Below, piece after piece: positions 21,850-32,608 of a stretch of DNA of 64,000 nucleotides. Under the pieces are notes generated by a model that searched no databases, had not been told where the DNA came from, and worked only from the letters and a program-made list of their open reading frames with translations. The position numbers and the translations under genes are program-made. Origin of the DNA: Mycolicibacterium hodleri (lineage in GTDB: Bacteria; Actinomycetota; Actinomycetes; Mycobacteriales; Mycobacteriaceae); the NCBI RefSeq assembly GCF_025822245.1, contig NZ_JACKTL010000019.1, positions 1 to 64,000 of the forward strand. Reading direction: 5' to 3'. How positions within the stretch are numbered: position 1 is the first letter of the stretch; each line of letters opens with the position of its first letter.

Positions 21850-22791
21850 ATGACTCGACGTCATCGGGCCGCCATCATCGGGTCGGGGAACATCGGCACC
21901 GACCTGTTGATGAAGCTGCGCCGCTCGAGCGTGCTCGACGTCGCGGCGATGGCCGGGATCGACTCGCACAGTGACGGTCTCGCGCGTGCCGCCGCGCTGG
22001 ACGTGGCGGTCACCGCCGACGGCGTCGACGGTCTGCTGAGGCTCGACGCCTTCGACGACGTCGAGGTGGTGTTCGACGCGACCAGCGCCGGTGCCCATCA
22101 CGTGAACGACGCGGCGCTGCTGGAGTCCGGCAGGCGAGTCGTCGACCTCACCCCCGCCGCCATCGGTCCGTTCGTCGTACCCGCGGTCAACATGGCGCGC
22201 CTCGCGGGTCAGCGGAACCTCAACATGGTGACGTGCGGCGGCCAGGCCACGATTCCGGTGGTCGCGGCGCTGGCCGGTGTGACCGACGTGCACTACGCGG
22301 AGATCGTCGCGTCCATCTCGTCACGGTCGGCGGGTCCCGGCACGCGGGCCAACATCGACGAGTTCACCGAGACGACGGCGCGCGCCATCGAGATCGTCGG
22401 CGGGGCCACCAGGGGCAAGGCGATCATCGTGCTCAACCCGGCCGAGCCGCCAATGCTGATGCGCGACACCGTCGCCGCGCTGGTGTCGACGGCGGACGAG
22501 GACGTGGTCGACTCCGCGGTCACGGCAATGGTCGCCGAGGTGGCGCGCTACGTGCCGGGTTACCGCCTGGCCCAACGCGTTCGCGTCGACCACGTCCCGA
22601 CGGCGGACCCGCGTCGTCGCCTCGCCGGGGCCGCCGGCCACCTCGACCTGATGCAGGTGACGGTCTTCCTGGAGGTGGAGGGTGCCGCGGACTACCTTCC
22701 GGCCTACGCGGGCAACCTCGACATCATGACGGCCGCCGCCGTCCAGGTCGCCGAGCAGTTGGTCACCCTAACCCCCGAGGCGGTCCGATGA
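21850..22791 (+). CDS. acetaldehyde dehydrogenase (acylating), MhpF/DmpF-like
   Basis: 313 residues from the second of two adjacent ATGs (GGAGGAATGATG gives better spacing for the second). N-terminal NAD-binding fold ([17 protein letters not shown]); catalytic cysteine in [14 protein letters not shown]; conserved [16 protein letters not shown] [23 protein letters not shown]. The enzyme turns acetaldehyde or a short aldehyde plus CoA and NAD into acyl-CoA. It overlaps the aldolase gene (ATGA at 22788), and in known systems the two proteins form a complex that channels the aldehyde. No hydratase gene of the classical meta-cleavage pathway is nearby. Confidence 0.93.
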   Translation: MTRRHRAAIIGSGNIGTDLLMKLRRSSVLDVAAMAGIDSHSDGLARAAALDVAVTADGVDGLLRLDAFDDVEVVFDATSAGAHHVNDAALLESGRRVVDLTPAAIGPFVVPAVNMARLAGQRNLNMVTCGGQATIPVVAALAGVTDVHYAEIVASISSRSAGPGTRANIDEFTETTARAIEIVGGATRGKAIIVLNPAEPPMLMRDTVAALVSTADEDVVDSAVTAMVAEVARYVPGYRLAQRVRVDHVPTADPRRRLAGAAGHLDLMQVTVFLEVEGAADYLPAYAGNLDIMTAAAVQVAEQLVTLTPEAVR

Positions 22792-23792
22792 CCACGGAGG
22801 TCTACGTCCAGGACGTGACGCTGCGCGACGGCATGCACGCCGTCGGGCACTCGCTGAGCCTCGACGACGTCAGACGTGTCGCGAGCGCCCTCGACGCCGC
22901 GGGCGTCGCCGCGATCGAAGTCGCCCACGGCGACGGATTGGCCGGCGGCAGCCTCACCTACGGGGCGGGCGCGCACGACGACGGCGCCTGGATCGCGGCC
23001 GCGGCCGAGGTGGTCCACACCGCCCGTCTGACAACGCTTCTCATCCCCGGCATCGGAACGCTCGACGACCTGCGCGCAGCCGTCGACCTCGGCGTCACCT
23101 CGGTGCGGGTCGCGACCCACTGCACCGAGGCCGACATCGCCCGCCAGCACATCGGCACCGCCCGGTCGCTCGGACTCGACGTCGCCGGCTTCCTCATGAT
23201 GTCGCACCTCACCCCGCCGGACCGGCTGGCCGCCCAAGCCAAGGTGATGGAGGACGCCGGCGCCGAGTGCGTCTACGTGACCGACTCGGCCGGCCGGTTG
23301 ACGATGACCGGCATCCGCGATCGGGTGCGCGCCTACCGCGAGGTCCTCGCACCGACGACCTCGATCGGGGTGCACGCACACCACAATTTGGCTCTGGGCG
23401 TTGCCAATTCGCTGGTGGCGGTCGAGGAGGGCGCGCACCGCGTGGACGCCTCGCTGACCGGTCTCGGTGCGGGCGCGGGCAATTGCCCGCTGGAGGCCTT
23501 CGTCGCCGTCGCCGAACTCCACGGATGGCAGCACGGGTGCGACCTGTACGCCCTGATGGACGCCGCCGACGACGTCGTCCGGCCGTTGCAGCAGCGGCCC
23601 GTCCGAGTCGACCGCGAAACGCTGACGCTGGGCTTCGCCGGCGTGTACTCCAGCTTTCTCCTGCACGCCGAGCGCATCGCCGCCGACGTCGGCGTCGACA
23701 CCCGCGACCTGCTCGTCGAAGCCGGCCGCAGGTCGATGGTCGGCGGTCAGGAAGACCTTCTCCTCGACCTCGCACTCGGCACGAGGGGGTGA
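22788..23792 (+). CDS. 4-hydroxy-2-oxovalerate aldolase, MhpE/DmpG-like
   Basis: 334 residues. Metal-dependent aldolase motifs: [19 protein letters not shown] near the start, [31 protein letters not shown], the metal-binding [20 protein letters not shown] and [20 protein letters not shown], plus the C-terminal channel domain. It splits a 4-hydroxy-2-oxo acid to pyruvate and an aldehyde, which the preceding enzyme converts to acyl-CoA. In this cluster the hydroxy-oxo acid might come from the IlvD/Edd dehydratase at 29581 instead of from catechol cleavage; this is inference from gene content. Confidence 0.93.
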   Translation: MTTEVYVQDVTLRDGMHAVGHSLSLDDVRRVASALDAAGVAAIEVAHGDGLAGGSLTYGAGAHDDGAWIAAAAEVVHTARLTTLLIPGIGTLDDLRAAVDLGVTSVRVATHCTEADIARQHIGTARSLGLDVAGFLMMSHLTPPDRLAAQAKVMEDAGAECVYVTDSAGRLTMTGIRDRVRAYREVLAPTTSIGVHAHHNLALGVANSLVAVEEGAHRVDASLTGLGAGAGNCPLEAFVAVAELHGWQHGCDLYALMDAADDVVRPLQQRPVRVDRETLTLGFAGVYSSFLLHAERIAADVGVDTRDLLVEAGRRSMVGGQEDLLLDLALGTRG

Positions 23793-23858
23793 CGGACCGC
23801 CGCGCCGCCCGGTCCCCTTGCCTCTTCACACGCCCAAAGACACGAAAGATGAACGACT

Positions 23859-25409
23859 ATGGAGAACGTCACCGCCTCCCTACCCCCGCGCCGGCCCGTT
23901 TCGACGTCGCCGACCGGCACCCCGCCCGACACGTCGCCACCTGCCGGGCGGCGCAACCATGGCCTCAAGCAGAACAGCCTCGGCGTGCCGAGCATCTTCT
24001 TCTACATCATCGCCGCGGCGTCGCCGCTGACCGTCGTGGTCGCGCTGTTCCCCATCATCATCGGTTCGGGCAACGGCGTCGGGATGCCCGGTGCGTTCGT
24101 CATCGCCGCGGTGGTGCTGATGATCTTCGCCGTCGGATACGTGGCGATGAGCCGACACGTCACCAATGCGGGCGCGTTCTACGCCTACGTGACGTTGGGG
24201 CTAGGACGCATCCCCGGACTGGGGTCGGCGTTCCTCGCGATCTTCGCCTACAACGCGATCCAGGCCGGGCTGTACGGCGGTTTCGGCTACTACGCCGCCG
24301 AGCTGATCAATCCGCGACTGGGCGTCGACGTTCCCTGGTGGGCATACGCATTCGTCGGCCTGCTGTTGTGTCTGGGCCTCGGGGTGCAGGGCGTGCACTC
24401 CGGCGCGAAGGTCCTCGGGGTGTTCATGACGCTGGAGGTCACCATGATCACCATCCTCAGCGCGTTCAGCCTGTTCGGTGACGCGGTGCCCGTGTCGCAG
24501 TTCTCGTTCGAGCCGTTCGCGCCCAGCGTCGTGCTCGGTGGCGCACTGGGCGTCGCGTTGATGTTCGCGCACGCCTCGTTCATCGGCTTCGAGGGGTCGG
24601 CGATCTACGGCGAGGAAGCGCGGGATCCGGCGCGCACCATCCCGCGCGCCACGTATCTGTCGATCGCGTTCATGGGCGTCCTGTACGCGGTGTCGGGCTG
24701 GCTCGTCATCAACGCCCTCGGCGTCGACCGGGTCGTCGGGATCGCCACCGAGACGGGTGGCAACTTCATCTTCGTGGCCAGCGACACCATCATCGGCCAC
24801 AACATCTCCCTGGTCTTTCAGATGCTGATCGTGACCGCGACGTTCGCGGCCATCGTCACCTTTCACAACAACGTCTCGCGCTACACGTTCTCCCTCGGCA
24901 GGCAGGGCCTCATCTGGCAGCCGCTCGGCTGGACGCTGCCGCGCCGCCAGACGCCGTGGGTCGCGTCGATCGTCCAGAGCGTGACCGTCGGCGTCGTGAT
25001 CGCGCTGTTCGCCCTCTTCCGGCAGGATCCGTTCGCGACGCTGTTCACCTGGGCGACGGGCATCGGCACCGTCGGGGTGATCCTGTCGCAGCTGGTCGCG
25101 GGCATCGCAATCTTCGCGTTCTTCCGCAGGTCCGACGTCGACAAGCGGCCCTGGAACACCGTGATCGCACCGCTTCTCGCGATCGTGGGACTCGGCGGGT
25201 TCTTCGTCCTGACCCTCGACAGCCTCGACGTGCTGCTCGGCGTGCAGGGCACCATGGCGGCGATCATGCTCTCCCTGGTGTTCATCGCCTTCCTCGCGGG
25301 TGCGGCCTACGGCGCCTACCTCAAATTCGCGGCACCGTCTCGGTATGCACTGGTCGGGCAGGCGCTCAACGAGCGCGACGTGCCCGAGCCGGCGCCAGAA
25401 GCTCAGTAG
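23859..25409 (+). CDS. APC-family amino acid/amine permease
   Basis: 516 residues with about twelve membrane helices after a disordered N-terminus of some 30 residues (Pro/Thr-rich). APC motifs: GLKQNSLGVPSIFFYIIAAASPLTVV, GYVAMSRHVTNAGAFYAYVTLGLGR, and EGSAIYGEEARDPARTIPRATYLSI. It probably imports the amino acid or amine degraded by the surrounding enzymes. It lies 66 bp after the aldolase on the same strand, so it may share the IclR-controlled transcript. Confidence 0.88.
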   Translation: MENVTASLPPRRPVSTSPTGTPPDTSPPAGRRNHGLKQNSLGVPSIFFYIIAAASPLTVVVALFPIIIGSGNGVGMPGAFVIAAVVLMIFAVGYVAMSRHVTNAGAFYAYVTLGLGRIPGLGSAFLAIFAYNAIQAGLYGGFGYYAAELINPRLGVDVPWWAYAFVGLLLCLGLGVQGVHSGAKVLGVFMTLEVTMITILSAFSLFGDAVPVSQFSFEPFAPSVVLGGALGVALMFAHASFIGFEGSAIYGEEARDPARTIPRATYLSIAFMGVLYAVSGWLVINALGVDRVVGIATETGGNFIFVASDTIIGHNISLVFQMLIVTATFAAIVTFHNNVSRYTFSLGRQGLIWQPLGWTLPRRQTPWVASIVQSVTVGVVIALFALFRQDPFATLFTWATGIGTVGVILSQLVAGIAIFAFFRRSDVDKRPWNTVIAPLLAIVGLGGFFVLTLDSLDVLLGVQGTMAAIMLSLVFIAFLAGAAYGAYLKFAAPSRYALVGQALNERDVPEPAPEAQ

Positions 25410-25453
25410 TCCAACGTCTTTCACCGTTCGCCGCGCGCCGACGCCCGACGTTA

Positions 25454-25488
25454 CGTACATTTGTCCGCAACGATGCGTACGAATGTTC
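25454..25488. promoter_or_regulatory. candidate TetR operator
   Basis: Related units CGTACATTTGT (25454-25464) and CGTACGAATGTTC (25476-25488), 22 bp apart and also containing ACATT/AATGT dyad parts, lie in the 96-bp gap between the permease and the TetR gene. Position favours autoregulation; unproven. Confidence 0.4.
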
Positions 25489-25505
25489 TTAACGAGGGAG
25501 TGGGC

Positions 25506-26084
25506 ATGGGATCCGCACCGCGGCGGGCACGTCGACACGACCCCGACAGAAAGGAGCGCATCGTGGCCTCGGCCCTGCAGGTACTCGCCCGCGACGGCGT
25601 CGCCGGCATCACCCACCGTGCCGTCGCCGCCGCCGCCGACGTGCCACTGGGCTCGGTCACCTACCACTTCGCGACGCTGGACGACCTCGTCCAGCGCGCA
25701 TTCGAGGCCCACGTCGACGCGTTGGCCACGCGCTTCGAGGCCCGCCTCGCGGCGTGCGGCGACGGGGACGACATCGTCGAGTGCATCGCCTCGGCGATCA
25801 CCGACGACCTCGCCAGCCAGCCCAACGAACTCGCCGTCACCTACGAGCTGTACGGCGGCGCCGTACGCAGGCCTGCGATCCGGCACCTGACCCAGCGCTG
25901 GATGGAGCGCGCCGAGGATGCCCTCGCGGAGCACTTCGACCGCACCACCGCGCGGCTCGTCGACGTCGTCGTCGAAGGCTTGATGGTGCACACGTCCATT
26001 GCGCAACAACCCATGTCGAAAGACGAAGTTCGCGCCCTGCTGGCCATGGCGGCCGGCGGCGCACCCACCACCACCGAGGAGTGA
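25506..26084 (+). CDS. TetR-family regulator
   Basis: 192 residues from ATG 25506, preceded by GAGGGAG; in-frame upstream ATGs lie inside the presumed operator. Helix-turn-helix at about 12-58 (KERIVASALQVLARDGVAGITHRAVAAAADVPLGSVTYHFATLDDLVQRAF). The C-terminal ligand domain ends with a Thr-rich tail. It is followed 2 nt later by the aldehyde dehydrogenase gene and so probably controls the second half of the cluster (26087-31332). Confidence 0.85.
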   Translation: MGSAPRRARRHDPDRKERIVASALQVLARDGVAGITHRAVAAAADVPLGSVTYHFATLDDLVQRAFEAHVDALATRFEARLAACGDGDDIVECIASAITDDLASQPNELAVTYELYGGAVRRPAIRHLTQRWMERAEDALAEHFDRTTARLVDVVVEGLMVHTSIAQQPMSKDEVRALLAMAAGGAPTTTEE

Positions 26085-26086
26085 GC

Positions 26087-27523
26087 ATGACCTTCCACAC
26101 CAAGATGTTCGTCGACGGCACCTGGACCGAGGCGGCCGGCGGCGGCGTCGACCAGGTACTCGCCCCCACCACCGGTGAGGCCTTCGCCGAGATCGCCCGT
26201 GGCGGTGCGGCCGACGTCGACCGCGCGGTAGCGGCCGCCGAAGCCGCCTTCCCCGACTGGGCGAGAACACCGGTGGGCGAACGCGCCCGGGCGTTCCTCA
26301 CCCTGGCCGACCGCGTCGAGGCCGACCAGCGCACGCTGGCCGAGATCGAGTCCCGCAACGTGGGCAAGCCCATCGGTCTCGCACTCGAGGAAATGGAGAT
26401 GATCCCCGATCACCTCCGGTTCTTCGCGGGCGGCGCCCGCACCATGGAGGGCCGCGCCGCGGCCGAGTTCGTGCGGGGCAAGACGAGCATCATCCGGCGC
26501 GACCCCCTCGGTGTCGTCGGCTCGGTCGCACCGTGGAACTACCCCCTGCTGATGGCGATCTGGAAGATCTCCCCCGCCCTTCTCACCGGAAACACGTTGG
26601 TGCTCAAACCCTCCGAGCACACGCCCTACTCGGTGCTGCGGCTCGCCGAACTCGCCGAGGACCTCTTCCCGGCGGGTGTGTTCAACGTCGTGACCGGTGA
26701 CGGCAAGGAGGTCGGCGCCCGGCTGGTCGCCCACCCCCGGGTGCGCATGTCCTCACTCACCGGGTCGGTCGCGACCGGCCGGGCGCTGATGCACGCCTCC
26801 GCCGATTCGAACCTCAAGCGGCTGCACCTCGAACTCGGCGGCAAGGCACCGGTGCTGGTGTACTCCGACGCCGACGTCGCGCAGGCCGTCGCCAAGATCA
26901 CCGAGGGTGCGTTCTGCAACTCCGGACAGGACTGCATGGCTGCGTCCCGGCTCTACGTTCACGACTCCGTGCACGACGAGTTCGTCGCCGGTCTCGAAAA
27001 GGCGGTCAAGGAACTGAACTTGGGCGACACCGCCGACGAGAACACCTCGATGGGTCCGGTCATCACCGCAGCCCACCGCGACCGGGTGGAGGGCTTCGTC
27101 GAGCGCGCCAAGGCCACCGGGCACACCGAGCTGATCCAGGGCGACAATCCGGGCACCGGTTTCTACACCGCGCCCACCGTCGTCGTCGGCGCGCGTCAGG
27201 GCGACGAGATCGTCACCAACGAGGTGTTCGGCCCGGTCACGTCGGTGACGCGGTTCGGCGACGGCGACGACGTGATCGCTTGGGCCAACGACACCGAATA
27301 CGGCCTTGCCGCATCGGTGTTCACCAACGACCTGTCCCGGGCGATGACCGCGTCCAGCGATCTGCAGTTCGGCACCGTCTGGATCAACGACCACCTGCCC
27401 GTCACCCCGGAGATGCCGCACGGTGGCTTCAAGCAATCCGGCAACGGCAAGGACATGTCGGTCTACGCCCTTGAGGAGTACACCGAGGTCAAGCACGTCA
27501 TGATCAACCGCGAGATCGCCTGA
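26087..27523 (+). CDS. NAD-dependent aldehyde dehydrogenase (aminobutyraldehyde/betaine-aldehyde type)
   Basis: 478 residues, full length. VGSVAPWNYPLLMAIWKISPALLTGN marks the cofactor site; LHLELGGKAPVLVYSDAD contains the general-base Glu; AFCNSGQDCMAASRLYV contains the catalytic Cys; EVFGPVTSVTRF is present near the C-terminus. Best matches in memory are gamma-aminobutyraldehyde and related omega-aminoaldehyde dehydrogenases, which would suit degradation of an amine taken up by the APC permease. Its stop overlaps the start of the next gene (TGATG). Confidence 0.92.
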   Translation: MTFHTKMFVDGTWTEAAGGGVDQVLAPTTGEAFAEIARGGAADVDRAVAAAEAAFPDWARTPVGERARAFLTLADRVEADQRTLAEIESRNVGKPIGLALEEMEMIPDHLRFFAGGARTMEGRAAAEFVRGKTSIIRRDPLGVVGSVAPWNYPLLMAIWKISPALLTGNTLVLKPSEHTPYSVLRLAELAEDLFPAGVFNVVTGDGKEVGARLVAHPRVRMSSLTGSVATGRALMHASADSNLKRLHLELGGKAPVLVYSDADVAQAVAKITEGAFCNSGQDCMAASRLYVHDSVHDEFVAGLEKAVKELNLGDTADENTSMGPVITAAHRDRVEGFVERAKATGHTELIQGDNPGTGFYTAPTVVVGARQGDEIVTNEVFGPVTSVTRFGDGDDVIAWANDTEYGLAASVFTNDLSRAMTASSDLQFGTVWINDHLPVTPEMPHGGFKQSGNGKDMSVYALEEYTEVKHVMINREIA

Positions 27524-27849
27524 TGCCCGTCAGCGCGGTCAACACCTTTCGCCTGCGCCCCGGGGTCACCGCCGAGCAGTTCGAACGGTTCTCGGCCGAA
27601 CTCGACCGGCCCACGTGCCTGGCGTTCGACGTGGTTTTCGGCTTCGAGGTGTACCTCGTCGACGGAGACGACGGCGAGGGCGCCGACGTCGTCGAGATCA
27701 TGACCGTCTCGTCGTGGCCCGAATGGGAACGCGTCCGCGATTCCTCACCGCAACTGAAGCCGGTGGTCGAGAAGTTCGACGAACTGGTCCAACCCGGCAG
27801 CGTCGTCACGCTGCTGACCCGCAAATCACCGCTGCCGCAGGAGATCTGA
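27523..27849 (+). CDS. small RedY/HapK-like protein (dimeric alpha-beta barrel fold suspected)
   Basis: 108 residues, overlapping the previous stop by one base and ending 1 nt before the next start. The pattern FRLRPGVTAEQFERFSAELDRPTCLAFDVVFGFEVYLVDGDD...VVEIMTVSSWPEWERV resembles small ferredoxin-like barrels of the RedY/HapK kind, which help or catalyse steps in specialised metabolism. Family assignment is tentative. Its tight placement between the aldehyde dehydrogenase and the flavoprotein suggests a dedicated role in the pathway. Confidence 0.6.
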   Translation: MPVSAVNTFRLRPGVTAEQFERFSAELDRPTCLAFDVVFGFEVYLVDGDDGEGADVVEIMTVSSWPEWERVRDSSPQLKPVVEKFDELVQPGSVVTLLTRKSPLPQEI

Positions 27850-27850
27850 C

Positions 27851-29578
27851 ATGACCGAACAACCGGAGTACGACGCCGTCATCATCGGTGCGGGCCACAA
27901 CGGCCTCGTCACCGCCAACTACCTGGCCAAGGCTGGGCAGCGGGTGCTGGTCCTGGAGGCCCGGGACCTGGTCGGCGGGGCCTGCGTCACCGAGGAACTG
28001 ATCCCCGGCAGCAAGTGGTCGTCGTGCGCGTTCATCGCGGGACTGCTGCGGCCCGAGATCATCGCCGACCTCGAGCTGGCCCGCTTCGGCCTGGACCTGT
28101 ACCAGGGAGATGCGCTGTCCTTCAGTCTCTTCCGCGACGGCACCTCGTTCACGATGTGGAAGGAGACCGACCGCACGCTGCGCGAGCTGGAGAAGATCAA
28201 CAAGGACGACGCCCAGGCCTTCCTCGACTTCGGGGTGCGGCTGCAGCGCTTCGCCAGTCTCGTCACCCCCTATCTGCTGTCGCCGCCACCGCAGCGCTCG
28301 GAGGTGTTCGCCGCGTTCGAGGCGGCCGGCGAGCAGACGCTGTTCGACGAGTTCACACTGCTGTCGGTCCGCGACCTGCTGGACCGGTACTTCGAAGACG
28401 AGCGGCTCAAGAGCATGCTGACGTTCTTCGGGATGGTGTCGATCTTCGGCGGACCCTCCACGCCCGGCACGGCGTACACCTACGGGCACCACTCCTGGGG
28501 CGAGTTCAACGGCAACTTCGGCCAATTCGGCCTGGCCCGCGGCGGCATGGGCGCCATCAGCGAGGCACTGGCCGCCGGTGCGCGTCACCACGGTGCGACG
28601 ATCCGCACCTCGACGCCGGTCGAGAGGGTGATCGTCGAGCGCGGCACGGCCACTGGGGTGCGGCTGACCGACGGAACCGTGATCACCGCCGCCCGGGTGA
28701 TCTCCAACGCCGACCCCAAGCGGTCGCTGCTCAAGCTCGTCGGACCGGGAGTGCTTCCGGCCAAGCTGGTCCGCGACGTCGAGAACATCGACACCCGCGG
28801 CTCGATGGCCAGGATCCACCTCCTGATCGACGAACTGCCGCAATACCTTCCGTTCCCCGACGCCACCGAGGGCCCGCAGCATCACGGACATCAGCTGCTC
28901 GGTCCCAGCCGGGAGGCGTTCGAGGAGGCCTACGAGGCGCAGCGGCGCGGGACCTTCCCGAGCACCTTCGTCATCGAGGCGGTCACGCAGTCGGTGACCG
29001 ACGACTCGCTCGCCCCCGCCGGACTGCACACGATGACCCTGGGCATCCAGCAGCTGCCCTCGGAACTGACCGGGACCACGTGGGCGGCCGAGAAGGAGAA
29101 GTGGGCCGACCTCGTCCTCGAGGATCTGTTCACCTACGCGCCGAACCTTCGCGAGCACATCCTCGACCGCGTCGTCATCACCCCCGACGACCTGGACCAC
29201 GAGTACCTGATCACCGACGGCAACATCTTCCACGGCAGCATGATGCTCGACCAGCTGTTCGGGGCGCGGCCGCTGCCCGAGCTGGCGAATTACCGGACGC
29301 CCGTTCGCAACTACTACCTCTGCGGGTCGGGTACCCACCCCGGCGGTGGCGTGATGGGAGCCAACGGCCACAACGCGGCACAGGTCGTCCTCGCGGACGC
29401 GTCGGGCACGGCCGCCCCGGTCCGCGCCGGCACCGGGGCCGGTGGCCGCAAGGCGCCGTGGCAGCAACGCGTCGTCGGCGGCCTGATGTCCACCAGGCCT
29501 GGACGCTGGGTGGGCTACCGGGCGGCGCGCCAACCCGCGCTGCGCAAGGTCACCGCGTACGCAGCCCGGGTCCGCTGA
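27851..29578 (+). CDS. FAD-dependent oxidoreductase, phytoene-dehydrogenase-like
   Basis: 575 residues. N-terminal Rossmann motif YDAVIIGAGHNGLVTANYLAKAGQRVLVLEAR binds FAD; the C-terminal CGSGTHPGGGVMGANGHNAAQVVL motif is the second flavin-contact region of the phytoene desaturase/amine oxidase superfamily. No membrane helix. The clan oxidises C-N or C-C bonds; here it may oxidise the imported amine or an intermediate. It follows the RedY-like gene by 1 nt. Carotenoid genes are absent around it, so carotenoid desaturation is unlikely. Confidence 0.9.
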   Translation: MTEQPEYDAVIIGAGHNGLVTANYLAKAGQRVLVLEARDLVGGACVTEELIPGSKWSSCAFIAGLLRPEIIADLELARFGLDLYQGDALSFSLFRDGTSFTMWKETDRTLRELEKINKDDAQAFLDFGVRLQRFASLVTPYLLSPPPQRSEVFAAFEAAGEQTLFDEFTLLSVRDLLDRYFEDERLKSMLTFFGMVSIFGGPSTPGTAYTYGHHSWGEFNGNFGQFGLARGGMGAISEALAAGARHHGATIRTSTPVERVIVERGTATGVRLTDGTVITAARVISNADPKRSLLKLVGPGVLPAKLVRDVENIDTRGSMARIHLLIDELPQYLPFPDATEGPQHHGHQLLGPSREAFEEAYEAQRRGTFPSTFVIEAVTQSVTDDSLAPAGLHTMTLGIQQLPSELTGTTWAAEKEKWADLVLEDLFTYAPNLREHILDRVVITPDDLDHEYLITDGNIFHGSMMLDQLFGARPLPELANYRTPVRNYYLCGSGTHPGGGVMGANGHNAAQVVLADASGTAAPVRAGTGAGGRKAPWQQRVVGGLMSTRPGRWVGYRAARQPALRKVTAYAARVR

Positions 29579-29580
29579 CC

Positions 29581-31332
29581 GTGACGACGCCCGCAGGCGG
29601 GTTGCGCAGCGCCAAATGGTTCGCGGGCAAGGACGTGCCGGGGTTCGTGCACCGCTCGGCCATGCGGGCGTCGGGGTTCTCCCGGATGGCCTTCGAGGGC
29701 AGGCCGATCGTGGGCATCTGCAACTCGTGGTCCGAAGTCGTCAACTGCAACATGCACTTTCGCGGTCTGGCCGACTCGGTGCGGCGCGGGGTGCTTGCCG
29801 CGGGCGGCTTCCCGCTGGAGTTCCCCACCATGTCACTCGGCGAGCAGTTGATGAAGCCGACCACCATGCTGTTCCGCAACCTGATGGCGATGGACGTCGA
29901 GGAGTCAATCCGCGCGTACCCCTTCGACGCCGTGGTCCTGCTCGGCGGCTGCGACAAGACCGTGCCGGCACAGCTGATGGGGGCCGCCAGCGCCGACGTC
30001 CCCGCCATCGCGCTGACCGGCGGACCCGCCGCGCCCGCGGTGTTCCGGGGCAAGCAGCTCGGGGTGGGCACCGACCTGTGGGAGTACGTCGACGACGTGC
30101 GGGCCGGCCGGATGTCGATGGCCGAGTACGAACAACTGGAGGCCGCGGCGGGACCGTCGCGGGGGCACTGCCCGGAGATGGGCACCGCCTCCACGATGGC
30201 CACCCTCGTCGAGGGTCTCGGCATGACGCTGCCCGGCGCCGCGGCCATCCCCGCGATGGACTCCCGCCGGCTGCAGGTGGCCGAGGAGATCGGCGCGCGA
30301 GCGGTCGGGTTGGCCGTCGAACGGCTCCGGCCGTCGCAGGTCATGACGCAGGAGGCCTTCGACAACGCCATCACGCTGATGCTCGCCGTCGGCGGGTCGA
30401 CCAACGCCATCGTGCACCTGCTGGCGATCGCCGGCCGGGTGGGAGTTCCGTTGTCGCTGGACCGGTTTCACGAACTCTCGGCGCGCACCCCGCTGGTGGT
30501 CAACGTGCGGCCGGCCGGTGAGCACCTCGTCGAGCAGGTCTTTAACGCCGGCGGAATACCGGCGGTGATGAAGTCGGTGGAGTCGCTGCTGCACACCGAC
30601 GCCGTCACCGTGACGGGCAAGACCGTGGCCGACAACCTTCCCACCGCCGCGGCGACCGACACCTCGGTGATCGCACCGTTGGACGCGCCGTTCCAGCCGC
30701 CGGGCGGCCTCGCGGTGGTGCGGGGCAACCTCGCGCCCAACGGGGCAGTGATCAAGTGCAGCGCCGCCAGCCCCGAACTGCTGGTGCACCGGGGACCGGC
30801 CGTGGTCTTCGAGGACATGGCCGATCTGATGCGACGGTTCGACGATCCCGAGCTGGAGGTGACGCGCGACTCGGTGCTCATCCTGCGGTCGGCCGGGCCG
30901 CGCGGCGCACCGGGCATGCCGGAGTGGGGTCAGCTGCCCATCCCGAGCAAGCTGCTCACCGAGGGCGTCACCGACATGGTTCGCATCTCCGACGCCCGGA
31001 TGAGCGGCACCGCCTACGGCACCTGCGTGCTGCACGTCAGCCCGGAGTCGGCGGTGGGCGGCCCCCTCGCCCTCGTTCGCGACGGCGACGTCGTCGCGCT
31101 CGACGCCCGCGCCGGGACGCTCGACATGCTGGTGTCCGACGACGAGTTGGCCGCGCGCCGAGCGGCCTGGACGCCCAGACCGTCACGTCACAACCGGGGG
31201 TACGCCTCGATGTACGTCGAGCGCGTGCTTCAGGCGGACCGGGGCTGCGACTTCGACTTCCTCGTCGGCCGATCGGAGCGTCCCGAGGACGAGCCGGAAG
31301 CGATCTTCGAGGGTTGGGTCGGCGGGTGGTGA
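29581..31332 (+). CDS. IlvD/Edd-family dehydratase
   Basis: 583 residues from GTG 29581, two nt after the previous stop. Cluster-ligand cysteines appear in GICNSWSEVVNCN, LLGGCDKTVPAQ and GHCPEMGTASTM; later motifs include MLAVGGSTNAIVHLLAIAG, RISDARMSGTAYGTCVLHVSPE and the C-terminal domain. The family removes water from 2,3-dihydroxy acids or sugar acids to give 2-oxo acids. The sugar-acid dehydratases are closest in length and motif style. Its product could be the 4-hydroxy-2-oxo acid used by the aldolase at 22788, which would close a pathway within this locus. Confidence 0.9.
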   Translation: MTTPAGGLRSAKWFAGKDVPGFVHRSAMRASGFSRMAFEGRPIVGICNSWSEVVNCNMHFRGLADSVRRGVLAAGGFPLEFPTMSLGEQLMKPTTMLFRNLMAMDVEESIRAYPFDAVVLLGGCDKTVPAQLMGAASADVPAIALTGGPAAPAVFRGKQLGVGTDLWEYVDDVRAGRMSMAEYEQLEAAAGPSRGHCPEMGTASTMATLVEGLGMTLPGAAAIPAMDSRRLQVAEEIGARAVGLAVERLRPSQVMTQEAFDNAITLMLAVGGSTNAIVHLLAIAGRVGVPLSLDRFHELSARTPLVVNVRPAGEHLVEQVFNAGGIPAVMKSVESLLHTDAVTVTGKTVADNLPTAAATDTSVIAPLDAPFQPPGGLAVVRGNLAPNGAVIKCSAASPELLVHRGPAVVFEDMADLMRRFDDPELEVTRDSVLILRSAGPRGAPGMPEWGQLPIPSKLLTEGVTDMVRISDARMSGTAYGTCVLHVSPESAVGGPLALVRDGDVVALDARAGTLDMLVSDDELAARRAAWTPRPSRHNRGYASMYVERVLQADRGCDFDFLVGRSERPEDEPEAIFEGWVGGW

Positions 31333-31339
31333 CCCGGGG

Positions 31340-31510
31340 CTAGCCGCTCTTGCGGCGGAACTCGCGGTGAGCCTCGGCGGGGCCGGTCGAGCGCGGGCCG
31401 TGCTTGCGTCCGCCGTCTTTGTGGTCGGACCCGCCGCCGGCGTTGGCCTTCTTGCGCTCGAGCGCCTCGCGGAACTTGCGCTTGTTCTCGTCTTCGGGTT
31501 GCTCGGCCAT
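31340..31510 (-). CDS. DUF5302 small basic protein (56 aa)
   Basis: Reads MAEQPEDENKRKFREALERK and ends AEAHREFRRKSG. This is the DUF5302 pattern of small disordered actinobacterial proteins. ATG 31510; stop TAG at 31340-31342. Function unknown. It converges on the dehydratase gene, from which it is separated by only 7 bp, and marks the return to the conserved host block. Confidence 0.85.
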   Translation of the reverse strand: MAEQPEDENKRKFREALERKKANAGGGSDHKDGGRKHGPRSTGPAEAHREFRRKSG

Positions 31511-31529
31511 GCGTTGAGACTAGCGCGTG

Positions 31530-32604
<1,075 letters not shown>

Positions 32605-32608
<4 letters not shown>

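Noticed and set aside
20859..23792. Classical catechol meta-cleavage pathway
   Set aside because: Aldolase and acylating dehydrogenase are present, but no extradiol dioxygenase, hydrolase or 2-oxopent-4-enoate hydratase is in the cluster.
24201..26270. 689-codon open frame on the minus strand
   Set aside because: It is antisense to the APC permease, TetR and aldehyde dehydrogenase genes, which have clear motifs. The translation is low-complexity Arg/Gly/Asp-rich, as expected for a high-GC shadow frame.
27851..29578. Carotenoid desaturase
   Set aside because: Fold and motifs are shared with phytoene desaturases, but there are no carotenoid genes around and the operon context is catabolic.
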